NCBI RefSeq assembly: GCF_030269925.1
Contig: NC_085114.1
Location: forward strand, 14,464,001-14,528,000
DNA length: 64,000 bases
Origin: Bombyx mori
Taxonomy: Eukaryota; Arthropoda; Insecta; Lepidoptera; Bombycidae
Direction of reading: 5' to 3'
The notes under the pieces are model-generated. The model was not told the origin of the DNA. It saw nothing but the letters and a program-made list of their open reading frames with translations, and ran no database searches. Shown one piece after another: positions 23,601 through 33,424 of the stretch. Numbering within the stretch: position 1 is the first letter of the stretch; the number at the start of each line of letters is the position of its first letter. The translations under genes and the position numbers were made by a program.

Positions 23601-26600
23601 CGTAAATTCAGGAGCTTGAAATAAAATGACAACTTTGTTAAGTTTCCGAACGAATCATTAATTCCGTATGATAATCATTTCATTCCACAAGGACCGTCCC
23701 TACTTACGTTAGGATGACGTCACTAACGTATTCGAATCGAGCTTACGATAGTTGGCAAAATTTTGTTCGTGCTGCGGAGTAACGTTAACGTATCGAGGGC
23801 TCGATACGTTAACGTTACGAATTCGTTAAATTTTCGTGCTTGGGCTACAGATGAGCCGTGAACTATAGGCATGCAATAAAAAAGACGTAAAATACATCGG
23901 TAATCCTATCATTACGGTCTTATCCGTTAAATTAGTTTTAGGTGATTCACGTTTGATCCGGCCCTTTGGAGTCTGCCGTCGACCGATAAGGTTTGATCAC
24001 GATGCACGCACGTGCCCTGATGTGTGGAACCAATGATAAAGTATAAGTTTACACCTTTGATTCTTATCGGTCAATACATCGAAGAAACTACACGTGGTCG
24101 CACTGCAGCACGTATTTAGAAATAACAACTTGAACAAGAAGTGTAGGAATATATTGAAACTGTTTTCTAAAACAAAGAGGTTCAAGGCTCGCGGCTTTTA
24201 ACACTAGAATTAAAATATCGGGATCGAAAAATTATACTAACATTGCACGGAATGCAATCAAAGACAAGTAACGCGTAAGTTCCCTTGCCTTGGAGGCACA
24301 GGCGAGATCGTGTTTTACAATGCGTCTAAAGGCTGTAAGTAGTTACGGGAGCCTATAGATTTCGGCTAGCGACATGAGGTTAAAGTCTAAGCTGCATTAC
24401 ATAGCCGCTGCAACACTTCAAAATCGACGAAATAGTTTTTCGTTTTTGCTATGGTACTTTTCGTACACGTGCTTGCGCCTTTGGGAACGGTCTCAAAGTC
24501 TCGTATTTATTTATTGGGACATTGCTTATTGAAGCAATAACTATTGATTTATTTTTGGCTGCGGGCCCATAGATAATATTCCGCGTTTCCCGCCAAAAAA
24601 TTCCGCGTTTCCCGCTTTTGTTTATTTCGGCCCGTCCGCTATGATTTTGTGTTTGACATTCATCCATCACAATCGAAGGCATTTCAAGAATTTCTTCTTT
24701 CAGTTCATTGAACTACAACCTGATCGAGGAAGTTCCGAAGCATGCCTTCAAAAACGCGCAAATTTCAAAACTGTAAGTTTACTTATGAATAGTGCCATTA
24801 CAATATAATGCTTTTAATAATTTTATTGATCGCCTACACTGGCACTTTTTCTTTAACCACTTCAAAAAAAAGAAAAACCTCAAAATAGCGCTCACATTCC
24901 CTTAAATTAGAGACGGATGATCTATGAGGTTTTCTAAAGTTGAAACAAAAATGACAACGCCACTACGAGTCAAATAAAGATTTGTAAATGGATATTATGC
25001 TGCTTATATTAAAATATTGTAACGAGTTTATTAAATATTATTACATTTCATTTGATAGGAGCTTCAAAGGGAACACTAAGCTGAAACGCTTGGATGAGCA
25101 TGCGTTTGCGGGAAATTTACTATTACGACAGCTGTAAGTATTATAGACAAAATACAGAATTTTTTATGAAATTAAAATACCCGAAACACTCATTCCACCT
25201 CATCGTACGTAAAACAATTTAGGTAAGTTTGTGTATCCCAAAACTTAAAATACTCAATCGAGTGAAACATTTGCCTAGAACATTGACTGTGTGTCCTTTA
25301 TGATTCTAAATCAAACATATTTTGTTCGAATTCAATGTAACGCCAATGACGATTTCCCGCCCAATCGTTCAGAAATATGTCGTTTTGTTTATCCGTTATT
25401 GCGTGAAAGATCCTAAAAACAAATAAACACAATTCCGCATTTATAATACTGTAATAATATTGTTATGTGCGTCACATTTGTTTTTAGCGTTGTGCTTTAT
25501 TAATACCGTGAACGGCAAATGTTTCGGTTATTTGTGCAAAATTATATTTCATACATGATTATAATTGATTTTAATGATCATTAAATAAAATTCGTATTGA
25601 AAAATTTAAATAGCATTCTAAATTATTGACCTCTTTGGATTCGAGAACGGCCATTTTAATTCATCTAAAATGTGTTTATTTGTATAACCTCGGCGCCATT
25701 TTAGAATTGCGATTTGTCTTTCAGAGATTTAAGTAACACAGCCATTACCTCGCTACCCACTAAAGGACTTGAGAAACTGCAAATACTCAGAATTGAAAGG
25801 ACTCCATCATTGAAATACATACCATCGATTTACGAATTTCAGGTTTGTTTTCTTTTTGTTTATCTAATGTCAAATTTAAAACACCTTTTACTCCCGCGTT
25901 TATTACTGTCATTATATCGAGGAATAAAAGGTTGTTTGGTTCAAACGACATTACAGGAGAGCCATTTAAAGCTTAAAATTTAAAAAAATATATCACAACA
26001 AAAAAACTTCTTCCGCAATTAAAATGGAGTAAGCATAATAGAATTTCAATTAAAAAATCGAATTGTTAATGCTAATACCAAATAAAACGGACCTTTTATT
26101 AATAAATATAAATGTATGAAATATCGCTTAAGTCAAATTGCTTTTCACTTTCTTCTTCTCAGTCGTGTCGTGGTCGTGATCGTCATGTAGTGTTGGAAGG
26201 GGCAGACTTGATGCGTCTCACCATCTCTCCCTGCTCGAGGCCATTCTACTGCACTAATTTAAGGGACCTCCCACTGCAGTTTTAATTTGGTCGGTCCACC
26301 GCATTGGTGGCCTCCCGCGCGGTCTTGTACCATCAACGCTTCCCTGTACAACGAGGCGTTCTATGGACCGTGGAGCTTTTCACACCACGTTAATATTTCC
26401 GAGGGCGCTAATAGCTTATACTCGTAGTTCGTCAGCCGTCAAACGCCCGATTAAATGTATTATTATCGATTGAATCTTCATTAAATCTACGACACCCGAA
26501 AAACGAGGAAATTAATACTATGTTCTAATGTCACTGATTATGTGGCTTCACGACCTTTTAGATCAGGGGTTCCCAAACTTATTTTGTCTACTGCCCATTA

Positions 26601-29600
26601 TGAGAGTAAATTATTTTTTTACGACTACATTTTTTCACCTACTTAAAAACCACTATAGCGAGAGCTCCATCGGTTGCTAAGAGTCTTCCTAGATGAAATT
26701 ACAAATCGCCTCACAAGCCTTTACACAACGCCCTCTTTTTTTTCTGGGTCTCTTACCGCCCCCTTTCGACCTGTAACGCCCACAGGGGGGCATTATCGCC
26801 CACTTTGGGAAAGGTTGTTTTAGATATAGACAGGGCCTATAACGACTAGACATAGACTAAGACAGAGACTTGACAGGGATTCGAAAAGTAACAAAAGAAA
26901 AGAAATGGCACGAGGGCGGTCGTGACTTGCGTCAGGCGGTATTTTCAATGCCTTCCTAAAATACGTACACGAACCAGACGACAAAGACCGCAACCGACCA
27001 TTCATATGTGTACAAAAAATATACGACAAACGAATGAATCGACCGTTCAGGGCCTAATTGATCAAGCAACTACTAACTATACTTAAGACCTTAGAACTTA
27101 TATCTCAAGGTGGGCGGCGCATTTACGTCGTAAATGTCTATGGGCTCCAGTAACCACTTAACACCAGGTGGGCTGTGAGCTCGTCCACTCACCTAGCAAT
27201 AAAAAATAAAAAAAGCACTTATCGCATAGTCGATCCCACGTCTCGAGTTCGGTGGCGTAGTTTCGCTTGCCTAAGACGCCATCTTAGATAATATAATCGG
27301 TCATAAGTCATAAGACCTCGGTCGGCGAGGCCGTGTTCGCAAGTGTTGAATCACTTGGATGCGTGTTCCGGTCACCGTTCTCGTCGAACCCGTCGCTTGC
27401 GACGAAGGGCTCGTCGAGTAAATTAACCCTCAGACACCGCCCACTGAGTTTCTCGCCGGATCTTCTCAGTGGGTCGCGTTTCCGATCCGGCGGTAGATAC
27501 TGCGAAGCACGGCTCTTGCTAGGGTTCGTGTTAGCAACGTCGTCAGGTTTGAGCCCCGTGAGCTCACCTACTAGTTAAGGTTCCGCTGAAATAGCCTCTC
27601 AAGGCTATCAGCTTAGGTAGGAGAAAAAAAAAAAAAAAAAAAAAATGTGTTTGTCTGTAACCACGAGCTCCGTGTGAACAGCTGCGCTTGTATTAACAGC
27701 AACTGGAGAAAGCGTACCTGACCCATCACTTCCACTGCTGCGCGTTCAAGTTCCCGGAGATACACAATCCCGCCAGACACAAATTATACGAGACACAGAT
27801 GGCGATGATGATGCAGGTACTCCTCATTGCTTGTACTACGATTTATTGATTGCCTTTATGGTGGCCCATGGACATCAACAATGCCAGGGGATAGAGCAAA
27901 GCTGCTGTCTACCCTAAATTATCTAAAGGTATGAAATAGATGGAGTCGTCGCGGCCTAAAGGATAAGACGTCCCGTTTTCTCGTATCGAAAGATCCCAAC
28001 CAAATGCTCGAATCCCCCCGCTGGTACCAAGTTTTCCAATGAAATACGTACTTAACTCGTGTTCGGGATTGACTTCGCGACGAAATAATAATAATAAAGT
28101 TTAATCACTCGTGGTTGGTAGCACCTATAGTAAGTCCGCACGGGCAGGTACCACTGCTTCCGTCGAGAAGCACTCATGTCCTGAGGTGAGCGTGTTCTAT
28201 GATCACTTGACCGCCCAACACGAGGTGGTTCAATATTTCTCAAATGTTCATCTAAATCTATGCAATATTATTAAGTTATCGTACGCTTTTAACCAATGAC
28301 TCCTTATTCTAATACTATTTTTCTGTTATTAATTTCTTCGCGACAGAGATGTGCCAGTATACAAAAGTCGCAGGCTCGGAAGCGAAGGTCCTTGGAGCCG
28401 ATCCGACCCGTCACGGACGGAGCGCAGACTGTCACGTAGGTACAATTTTTAATTAAAAAGTTTTTAGTATTTTTATGTCGACCGTACTTTAATACAACTG
28501 AACTGCTATCTGTAGCAGTTCTTCTGCAGCTACATTTGTCGGTAACCGTACTCGATGACCGAGTTTCTCGCCGGATCTTCTCAGTGGGTCGCGTTTTCGA
28601 TCCGGTAGTAGATTCAGCGAAGCACTGATCTTGCTAGGGCCAGTGTTAGCAACACTCCCGGTTTGAGCCCCGTGAGCTCACCTACACGTCAAGGAGAAGC
28701 TGATATAGCCTCTCGAGGCTATCAGCATAGGTAGGAAAGGAAAAGTACGAACTCGGCACAGAGTTCGATGTGCAACTTAACCCACAGATCAGCTCACTGA
28801 GTTTCGCGCCGGATCTTCTCAGTGGATCGCGATTCCATTCCGCTGGTAGATTCAGCGAAGCACTACTCTTCTAGCAGATGTTAGCAAACTCTTCCACGAG
28901 CCCTGTGTGCTCAACCACTGATCAAGGTGAAGCCAGAATAGCTTCTCGATGCTACTGTCAAATTAGGTAGAGTTGAGTTATCTGTCTTATCTATTTACTC
29001 GTTGTTGTTATCTGTGATCTATTTATATCGTTATAAACCATAACAGAAGTATACCTTGAGTGGATTTGGTTTTTAGTAGGTATATCTGAATCTCCAATTC
29101 GCCGATTTTAGCATTATCTGTTTGTTTTTTTCAACGGAACGATTACAGGGCCGATAAGAAACAATTTTTTTTAGATTTTCTCTTATATTGTTTAACTTGG
29201 CCTGATCACTTTTTTTATTGCTTAGATGGGTGGACGAGCTCATAGCCACTTGGTGTTAAGTGGTTCCTGGAGCCCATAGACATATAAAATGCCCACCTTG
29301 AGATATAAGTATAATTATAAGTTCTAAGGCCTCAGTGTAGTTGCAACGGCTACCCCACCCTTCAAACCGAAACGCATTACTGCTTCACGGCAGAAATAGG
29401 CAGGGTGGTCGTTCCCCTACCCGTGCAGACTCACAGGAGGTCCTACCACCAGTAATTACGCAAATTATAATTTTGCGGGTTTCATTTTTATTACACGACG
29501 TTATTCCTTCACCGTGGAAGTCATTCATAAGCATTTGTCAAGTACGTATTTAATTAGAAAAGTTAGTATCTGCTTGCGGGATTCAAACACAGGTTCTGCG

Positions 29601-32044
29601 CTTGATACGAATGCACCAGGCGTCTTATCTTTTAGGCCACGAAGATTACTCTAGGGATCTTATGTGCCACTTAGAATTCCTTACTCATTAGTCTAGTTAG
29701 TTCTTACACACTGATGAAATACCGTGTTATGCGCCCGTACTGCTAATATATTGTATCACCTTTCTACCTATTTCAAACGTAAGCAATCATACATTTACTG
29801 GTGGTAGGACCTCTTGTGAGTCCGCGCGGGTAGGTACTACCACTCCGCCCATTTTTGTCGTGAAGCAGTAAGGAGTTTCGGTTTGAAGGGTGGGGCAGTC
29901 GTTGTACTGTAAAAACTGAGACCTTAGAACTCATATAGTTTATTATATTATATAACTATTATAGTTTAAAAAAACTAACAAAACTAAAAAAAAGAACGCT
30001 TTTATAGAAAATCCAACTAAAAATAGAAAATAAATTTTAATATATTAGAATTAAAAATAGTGTAAGAAAAAAATATTTTATATTTTAAAAAAGCGTAGGG
30101 TGCATGGTATTAGTAATTATAAATATTTTATGAACAGATATGAGTAGAACGGTTATCCTGAAAAACACCGCACGCTTTTTAACAATAAAATCATTTTCCG
30201 TACACTATTTTTAATTCCAATTTATTATAATTTGTTTTCTATTTTTTAGTTGGATTTTATATAAAAGCGTAATTTTTTAGTTTTTTTAACCTATTATTTA
30301 GTTATATTTTAACCCGCATTACATCTTTTCACATTTCAGTGCATTAGAAGATGATGATGCATCTACAATGACTGCGAGCGAAGAATATGAAAACTTCGAA
30401 GAGTACTTCTCGGACTCTGGCAGTTTCGAAGATGACGATCAAGGAGAATTCCACGACATTGTCAATGACACTGTCGTGTCGATATCTGCTGACTGTGGCA
30501 ATTTCAACACAAGGTGAATGTTTATATCCTTCGTCGCTTAACCCTTTGACTGATATGTAGGTCACCGAGGCCCTACGTGGTGGACTGAAGTACTTGTGTC
30601 GATTTGTTTTATCGATATTTTTACTAAGGCGCTGGAATATCTAGTAGACCCGGAAGAAAGTAGGAAAAGACGAATCCGAAAGTAGTAAGAATGATGATAA
30701 TAAATTTCTAAGAGACCTAAAAAACTATAACATACATTAACAAATAAAAGAAGGCAAAGTTAGGTAATCCAGATGCTTAGTAACAGAAATTGATATAATT
30801 ATTTCAATGCACCACGTAGGGCACCGGTGCTTATATGGCAGTTAAAGGGTTAAAATCATATTAAATGATACTAGATATACTTTTCAGGAAAATCATTAAA
30901 CTAACTGACTTTTTGCACGAAGGCCGCACTCAGACAGTATTTGGCATTTGATTTTAGAAACCGGAACGTGGAATGCACTCCAGCATCCGACGCCCTGAAC
31001 CCGTGCGAGGACGTGATGGGCTGGTCGTGGCTGCGGGCGAGCGTGTGGGTGGTGGTGGCGGCCGCGGTGGTGGGGAACGTGGCCGTGCTCCTCGTGCTCC
31101 TCACCAACCACACGGAGCTCACCGTCCCGCGGTTCCTCATGTGCAACCTCGCCTTCTCCGATCTCTGCACGGGACTGTACCTCCTCATGCTGGCCGTCGT
31201 CGACTTGAGGTCCTACGGGGAGTTCTTCAACTACGCCTACAACTGGCAGTACGGCGTCGGCTGCAAGATAGCCGGTTTCTTGTCAGTTTTCTCCGGGCAA
31301 CTCTCGGTCATCACCTTGACGATTGTCACGCTGGAAAGGTGGTTCGCGATCACGTACGCCATTTATTTGGAAAGAAGGATTTCTTTGTCGACAGCAGCGA
31401 AAATTATGCTCGGAGGGTGGCTGTTCTCTTCGTTGATGGCGGGGCTGCCGTTACTCGGAGTCTCTGACTATTCATCGACTTCGATTTGTTTGCCGGTCGA
31501 GAGTAAAGACATAGGGGACGTGATTTATCAAGGGTCTTTGTTCCTGACCAACGCGTTGGCGTGGGTCACGATTGTCGTGTGCTACGTCCAGATCTACCGA
31601 TCGTTGGGCGGTGGGGGGGAGAATTATGGGGGGAGGCGAGCCGCCGCGGCTGCTGAGCGGCGGATAGCCAACAAAATGGCTCTGCTCATAGGCACAGATT
31701 TGCTTTGCTGGGCGCCCGTCGCCTTCTTCGGGGTCACAGCCCTGGCGGGAGTGCCACTGGTCGACGTCAGTCACGGGAAAGTTTTACTAGTGTTCTTTTA
31801 CCCGTTGAACGCTTGCGCCAATCCGTTCTTGTACGCGATCCTGACAAAGCAGTACCGGCGGGACTTCATAACGCTGGTAGCGAGGACGGGTCAATGTAAC
31901 TGGTTGGTCGAGAAGTACAAGCTATCGACGACCCCCCCTCCGACCGCGCACACCAACCCCTCGACGCCGGCACAGCTGATGCCCCTGGTAGACCAGAAGA
32001 ATCATTCGCAAGTCAGTAAAGAGTTTAGCGATTTTAAAGCGTAA
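14630..32044 (+). CDS. Lgr1: Leucine-rich-repeat glycoprotein-hormone-type receptor (LGR1 type), 5' exon missing
   Basis: Type A LGR: a plasma-membrane GPCR of the FSH/TSH receptor family. In insects the ligand is known to be the GPA2/GPB5 heterodimer, with Gs/cAMP signalling. Exons by reading frame: 14630-14756, 15267-15341, 16572-16640, 18294-18389, 18923-18988, 24704-24772, 25059-25133, 25725-25842, 27700-27816, 28347-28435, 30340-30513, 30958-32044. Every junction is GT-AG, and the frame stays open for 720 residues. Exon 14630 carries the N-terminal Cys cap (QPVCCQL). The next seven are LRR exons of 66-118 nt; those up to 25133 end in phase 2. Then comes the CCAF hinge motif (27700 exon), an acidic Tyr-rich hinge (30340 exon) and LNPCEDVMG before TM1. 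The exon that supplies the signal peptide and one base before 14630 is not identified. Introns hold many transposons, the largest a Harbinger element. Family identity is sure; first-exon and splice details are inferred. Confidence 0.9.
14765..14845 (+). mobile_element. LINE family C tail beside the Lgr1 splice donor
   Basis: cctgtcctggtgaaactggc...aacagtaatccc then poly(A). It starts roughly 10-20 bp after the donor at 14757. Confidence 0.55.
15400..15610 (+). mobile_element. RTE-clade LINE, C-terminal end
   Basis: Frame WRPRNRKRNVRRLLARWCDD then TVAGRRWTRRARQRE is the usual RTE end. It is followed by a short gatgat-type tail (gataatgatgat). Confidence 0.6.
15660..15870 (-). mobile_element. 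BMC1-like LINE, 3' end
   Basis: ttttttttctttt... tagccttagaggctattcca with the atccggcgagata core; diverged. Confidence 0.55.
15871..16290 (-). mobile_element. LINE reverse-transcriptase C-terminal remnant (RTE-like)
   Basis: Minus-strand frames read KMRMLRWMCGVTIMDRIRNA and LRSARLRCYGHVMRRND, then KRDRPKKKLMDFAQDDISKR. This is a familiar C-terminal signature of silkworm LINEs, nearly unbroken over about 130 codons. Confidence 0.6.
16690..16845. mobile_element. Palindromic MITE, GCTTAGTGCGAG family, one end missing
   Basis: gttaactcaaatttgtatgg ... aactcgcactaagcacac, the same core (cgcccctagcggcaaacgta) as 63667-63838. Confidence 0.6.
16846..17025 (-). mobile_element. Bm1-like SINE, very diverged
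   Basis: agttaagtgatcaccggagtccatagaca ... agcagaaatagtcggggtag corresponds to the SINE body with many changes. Confidence 0.45.
17325..18030. mobile_element. piggyBac-type MITE interrupted by a Helitron
   Basis: Starts tgattgccgtgtaggtcacc with the ggtcaccggtgacc palindrome, as in 30542-30849. Helitron 17440-17881 is inserted, and the rest of the MITE resumes (ttcattctcagtatcttcgg). The right end is lost. Confidence 0.55.
17440..17881 (+). mobile_element. Helitron family 1
   Basis: TCTATACTAATATTATAAAG ... gccggcaaaagCTAG, inserted between A and T. 442 bp, no coding content. Confidence 0.7.
19104..19917. mobile_element. piggyBac-type MITE interrupted by a LINE
   Basis: agttaactgccatgtaggtc at the left and ggtgacctacatagcagtca at the right are the inverted ends. 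A BMC1-like LINE fills 19155-19655. Confidence 0.55.
19155..19655 (-). mobile_element. BMC1-like LINE with coding C-terminus
   Basis: Minus strand encodes the end of a jockey-clade ORF2 ([20 protein letters not shown]), then the 3' end with poly(A). A closely similar copy is at 41389-41869. Confidence 0.65.
20184..20426. mobile_element. MITE, GAGGCCGTC family, copy 2
   Basis: Ends gaggccgtcc / ggacggcctc, flanked by ATTT at 20180-20183 and 20427-20430. The interior matches copy 1 at 4861-5124 (aatgtttacaaagccatctg). Confidence 0.65.
21092..21215 (-). mobile_element. LINE family E 3' fragment
   Basis: ttattatctcagtaggtagacaagcatacggccc ... tgctaagggcagtgccaag; inside the left part of the Harbinger element. 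Confidence 0.5.
21251..21991 (+). pseudogene. Harbinger transposase, catalytic part lost
   Basis: Exon 21251-21441 encodes an HTH-type stretch typical of HARBI1-like transposases (SFYATGSYQRLVGMAKYLGQ then TTVSKCVKEVTDAL) and ends at a good donor (AA|gtaagt). The only other recognisable piece, 21887-21991, is a C-terminal end (MILHIFQENTTGDG to a TAA stop). The DDE catalytic domain that should lie between them is absent, and a SINE occupies part of the gap. It cannot encode an active transposase. Confidence 0.75.
21541..21790 (-). mobile_element. Bm1-like SINE
   Basis: ttattgcttagatgggtgga ... cacaagaggtcctaccaccc; inserted in the Harbinger transposase. Confidence 0.7.
22111..23331 (-). CDS. 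Myb/SANT-like accessory protein of the Harbinger element, open reading frame intact
   Basis: Five exons join in frame on the minus strand: 23331-23282, 23184-23052, 22926-22744, 22671-22614, 22460-22111. They total 258 codons including TAA, with GT-AG at each intron. Order: a short leader with MVEFME; a Myb/SANT-like DNA-binding region with the W spacing MKWKELTGIL ... KWRKVWSDYK; a GTGGGP loop; a Pro- and acid-rich linker; a nuclear-type KKRK; and a long charged helix rich in R/E ending in FVRFMERKS. Such proteins are known to help Harbinger transposases into the nucleus and onto the ends. Here the partner transposase is broken, yet no stop or frameshift interrupts this gene. Whether it is expressed is unknown; recent insertion could explain the openness as well as selection. 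Confidence 0.7.
24316..24425 (-). mobile_element. Bm1-like SINE, degenerate fragment
   Basis: gtaagtagttacgggagcct ... cgctgcaacacttcaaa follows the SINE body with heavy change. Just downstream, ttccgcgtttcccgc occurs twice at 24578-24620. Confidence 0.35.
26155..26445 (-). mobile_element. RTE-clade LINE, C-terminal remnant
   Basis: Minus strand reads RLVVQGSVDGTRPRGRPPMR then WTDQIKTAVGG, a known C-terminal signature of RTE-like elements, followed by a degraded tail. Confidence 0.6.
26564..26817. mobile_element. hAT-type MITE with 8-bp target duplication
   Basis: Left end caggggttcccaaactta; right end ...gggaaaggttg. TTTTAGAT occurs on both sides (26556-26563 and 26818-26825). 254 bp, non-coding. 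A related, incomplete copy is at 50810-51106. Confidence 0.75.
27060..27215 (+). mobile_element. Bm1-like SINE, 5'-truncated
   Basis: gaccttagaacttatatctc ... cacctagcaataaaaaataaaa. Confidence 0.65.
27345..27645 (+). mobile_element. BMC1-like LINE, 3' end
   Basis: gtcaccgttctcgtcgaacc ... aaggctatcagcttaggtag then an A run of about 20. It ends some 55 bp before the Lgr1 exon at 27700. Confidence 0.65.
27945..28190 (+). mobile_element. Bm1-like SINE with tRNA-like head, degenerate
   Basis: cgcggcctaaaggataagac ... gaaatacgtacttaactcgtg, then gtccgcacgggcaggtacca. In the intron after Lgr1 exon 27700-27816. Confidence 0.5.
28540..28975 (+). mobile_element. Two adjacent BMC1-like LINE 3' ends
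   Basis: A first unit ends atcagcataggtaggaaagg at about 28742. A second, more diverged unit with the same order of blocks (gagtttcgcgccggatcttc, then tagcaaac) follows to about 28975. Confidence 0.55.
29205..29645 (-). mobile_element. Bm1-like SINE, near full length
   Basis: From tttttattgcttagatgggt through the body to a tRNA-like head at 29565-29645 (minus: ggcctaaaagataagacgcc, tttgaatcccgcaagc). Confidence 0.65.
29798..29945 (+). mobile_element. Bm1-like SINE fragment
   Basis: tactggtggtaggacctctt ... gagaccttagaactcatata; lacks the poly(A) end. Confidence 0.55.
30340..30513 (+). CDS. Lgr1: Lgr1 exon: acidic hinge of the receptor
   Basis: Encodes 57 whole codons between phase-2 junctions. 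A run of acidic residues contains tyrosines (EEYENFEEYFSDSGSFEDDD), and the exon ends in ADCGNFNT, whose Cys should pair with the CCAF cysteines. In vertebrate glycoprotein-hormone receptors an acidic hinge tyrosine is sulphated and binds hormone; the same role here is inference. Confidence 0.8.
30542..30849. mobile_element. piggyBac-type MITE with TTAA target
   Basis: Left end ccctttgactgatatgtagg, right end ttatatggcagttaaaggg, flanked by TTAA at 30538-30541 and 30850-30853. 308 bp, non-coding. It starts 28 bp after an Lgr1 exon. Confidence 0.75.
30958..32044 (+). CDS. Lgr1: Lgr1 last exon: all seven membrane segments and tail
   Basis: A single GC-rich exon encodes the linker RNVECTPASDALNPCEDVMG, then seven hydrophobic segments. 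Landmarks: GNVAVLLVLL (TM1); NLAFSDLCTGLYLLML (TM2); the conserved Cys in GCKIAGF and in TSICLP for the extracellular disulphide; LERWFAI, the ERW form of the DRY motif seen in LGRs; NKMALLIGTDLLCWAP (TM6); and NPFLYAI, the NPxxY equivalent (TM7). A Cys in TGQCNW after TM7 is a possible palmitoylation site. The cytoplasmic tail is Ser/Thr/Pro-rich and ends EFSDFKA before TAA. Having the whole 7TM region in one exon is usual for type A LGR genes. Confidence 0.9.
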
Positions 32045-32123
32045 GCGATAGTTTTGTAAGTGACATTATAATATAAGGACGTATTTATGACTAGTCGAAG
32101 TTTTATTGAACCTAATTTAAAAA

Positions 32124-32415
32124 TCTTTTATATATATAAAAATGAATTGCTGTCCGTTAGTCTCGCTAAACCTCGAGAATGTCTGGAACGATTTGGCTAA
32201 TTTTGGTCTTAAATTACTTGTGGAAGTCCAGAGAAGGTTTAAAAGGTAGATAAATATGAAAATGCTCGGAATTAAATAAAAATGACAATTTTGTGTTTCT
32301 TTGATGTGTCCCCCGTTGGACGGATTCCTTTTGTTTGTTTTAAGTTTATTTTATACAAAAGCTTAGGTATTTTATTTATCGATTGAAGCACTACGAAGTT
32401 TGCCGGGTCAGCTAG
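32124..32415 (+). mobile_element. Helitron family 2 just after Lgr1
   Basis: Starts TCTTTTATATATATAAAAAT after an A and ends tgccgggtcagCTAG before a T. It lies 80 bp after the Lgr1 stop, so probably in its 3' UTR; it contains an AATAAA. Confidence 0.7.
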
Positions 32416-32649
32416 TAAAAAATAAGAAAACGTGGCTTTAGAGTTTTAGCCGTGTATTAATATTTAAGGATTGGGTTTTCTGACCATACTTACATTTACA
32501 AAGACTGAGTTTATTTAAATATATATGAAACTGCTATACTAATTGCTAGGTATACTTATGCATCGTCCAAACTTAAAAGCAGTTAGTTACCTAGAATCAG
32601 GATTTAACCTAAATAATTTTAAATATCACCATTGTTCACCAAATAAAAC

Positions 32650-32908
32650 CCGCAAAATTCTAATTTGCGTAATTACTGGTCGACTTGTGAGTCCGCAAGG
32701 GAAGGTACCACCACCCTGCCTATTTCTGCCGTGAAGCAGTAATGCGTTTCGGTTTCTAGGGTGAGGCAGCCGTTGTAGTGTTAAAAGTGAGACCTTAGAA
32801 CTCATATCCCAAAGTGGGCGGCGCCATTTACGTTATAGATGTCTATGGGCTCCGATAACCACTTAAGTGGGCCATGAGCTCTTCCACCCACCTATGCAAT
32901 AAGTAAAT
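32650..32908 (+). mobile_element. Bm1-like SINE
   Basis: cgcaaaattctaatttgcgt ... cacctatgcaataagtaaata. An AATAAA at about 32641, just before it, could serve Lgr1. Confidence 0.6.
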
Positions 32909-32914
32909 AAAAAG

Positions 32915-33200
32915 TGGGCACCTTACGACGAGCCTTATGACGAGAGTATGCCCATCTAATGGTGAGTCAACTTCGCTTATGGACGTCAGAAATATCAGAG
33001 GAATAACCAAGCCCTTTTCTACCGTAAAGGAGTTTATAAGCACATAAGCACATATCATAGGGCTCAGGAAACACCTTGGAAAAAAGTTCATTCACTCAAA
33101 TAGAAACTAGCAGAAAGATCTCTGGAAATTCACCAGATATTAAGTGAACATCTCAAATATTAAGTGTATAATCTATGAAATGCAATATGGATGAGCGCAG
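32915..33200 (-). mobile_element. LINE family E, degenerate
   Basis: Same block order as other copies (gagtatgcccatctaatggt, then gggctcaggaaacacc, then agaaagatctctggaaa) with many changes. Confidence 0.45.
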
Positions 33201-33424
33201 CGGTTGTATATATAGGTATACAATATAGACTCCGATACTAAACACGGTTCGAAACATCAACCATAAGGATTTTAATACTACCCTCAGAAGATTTTAGATA
33301 CGATAAAAATATAAGAACAAACATTTTTTCGTATAAAAATTAAGATTTATATTTTTACGCAAAAAAATCATTAATCGTATAGCTATTTGATTTTAAAAAA
33401 AAAATACAGTTGTGAAACTTTTTT

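Larger units (their letters stand above)
20781..23847. mobile_element. PIF/Harbinger-type DNA transposon with a disabled transposase
   Basis: Imperfect inverted ends (aggccctagcacgaa / ttcgtgcttgggcta; 12 of 15 match) are flanked by CAG on both sides (20778-20780, 23848-23850). It carries two opposed genes, as Harbinger elements do: a transposase on plus and a Myb/SANT-like gene on minus. It is inserted in the Lgr1 intron between exons 18923 and 24704. A Bm1-like SINE lies within it (21541-21790). The CAG duplication is not the usual TWA, so the exact ends are tentative. Confidence 0.7.

Noticed and set aside
30901..31467. Two other frames (plus and minus) over the start of the Lgr1 7TM exon
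   Set aside because: Arg/Gly/His-rich shadows caused by the high GC of the exon; the receptor frame explains the sequence.
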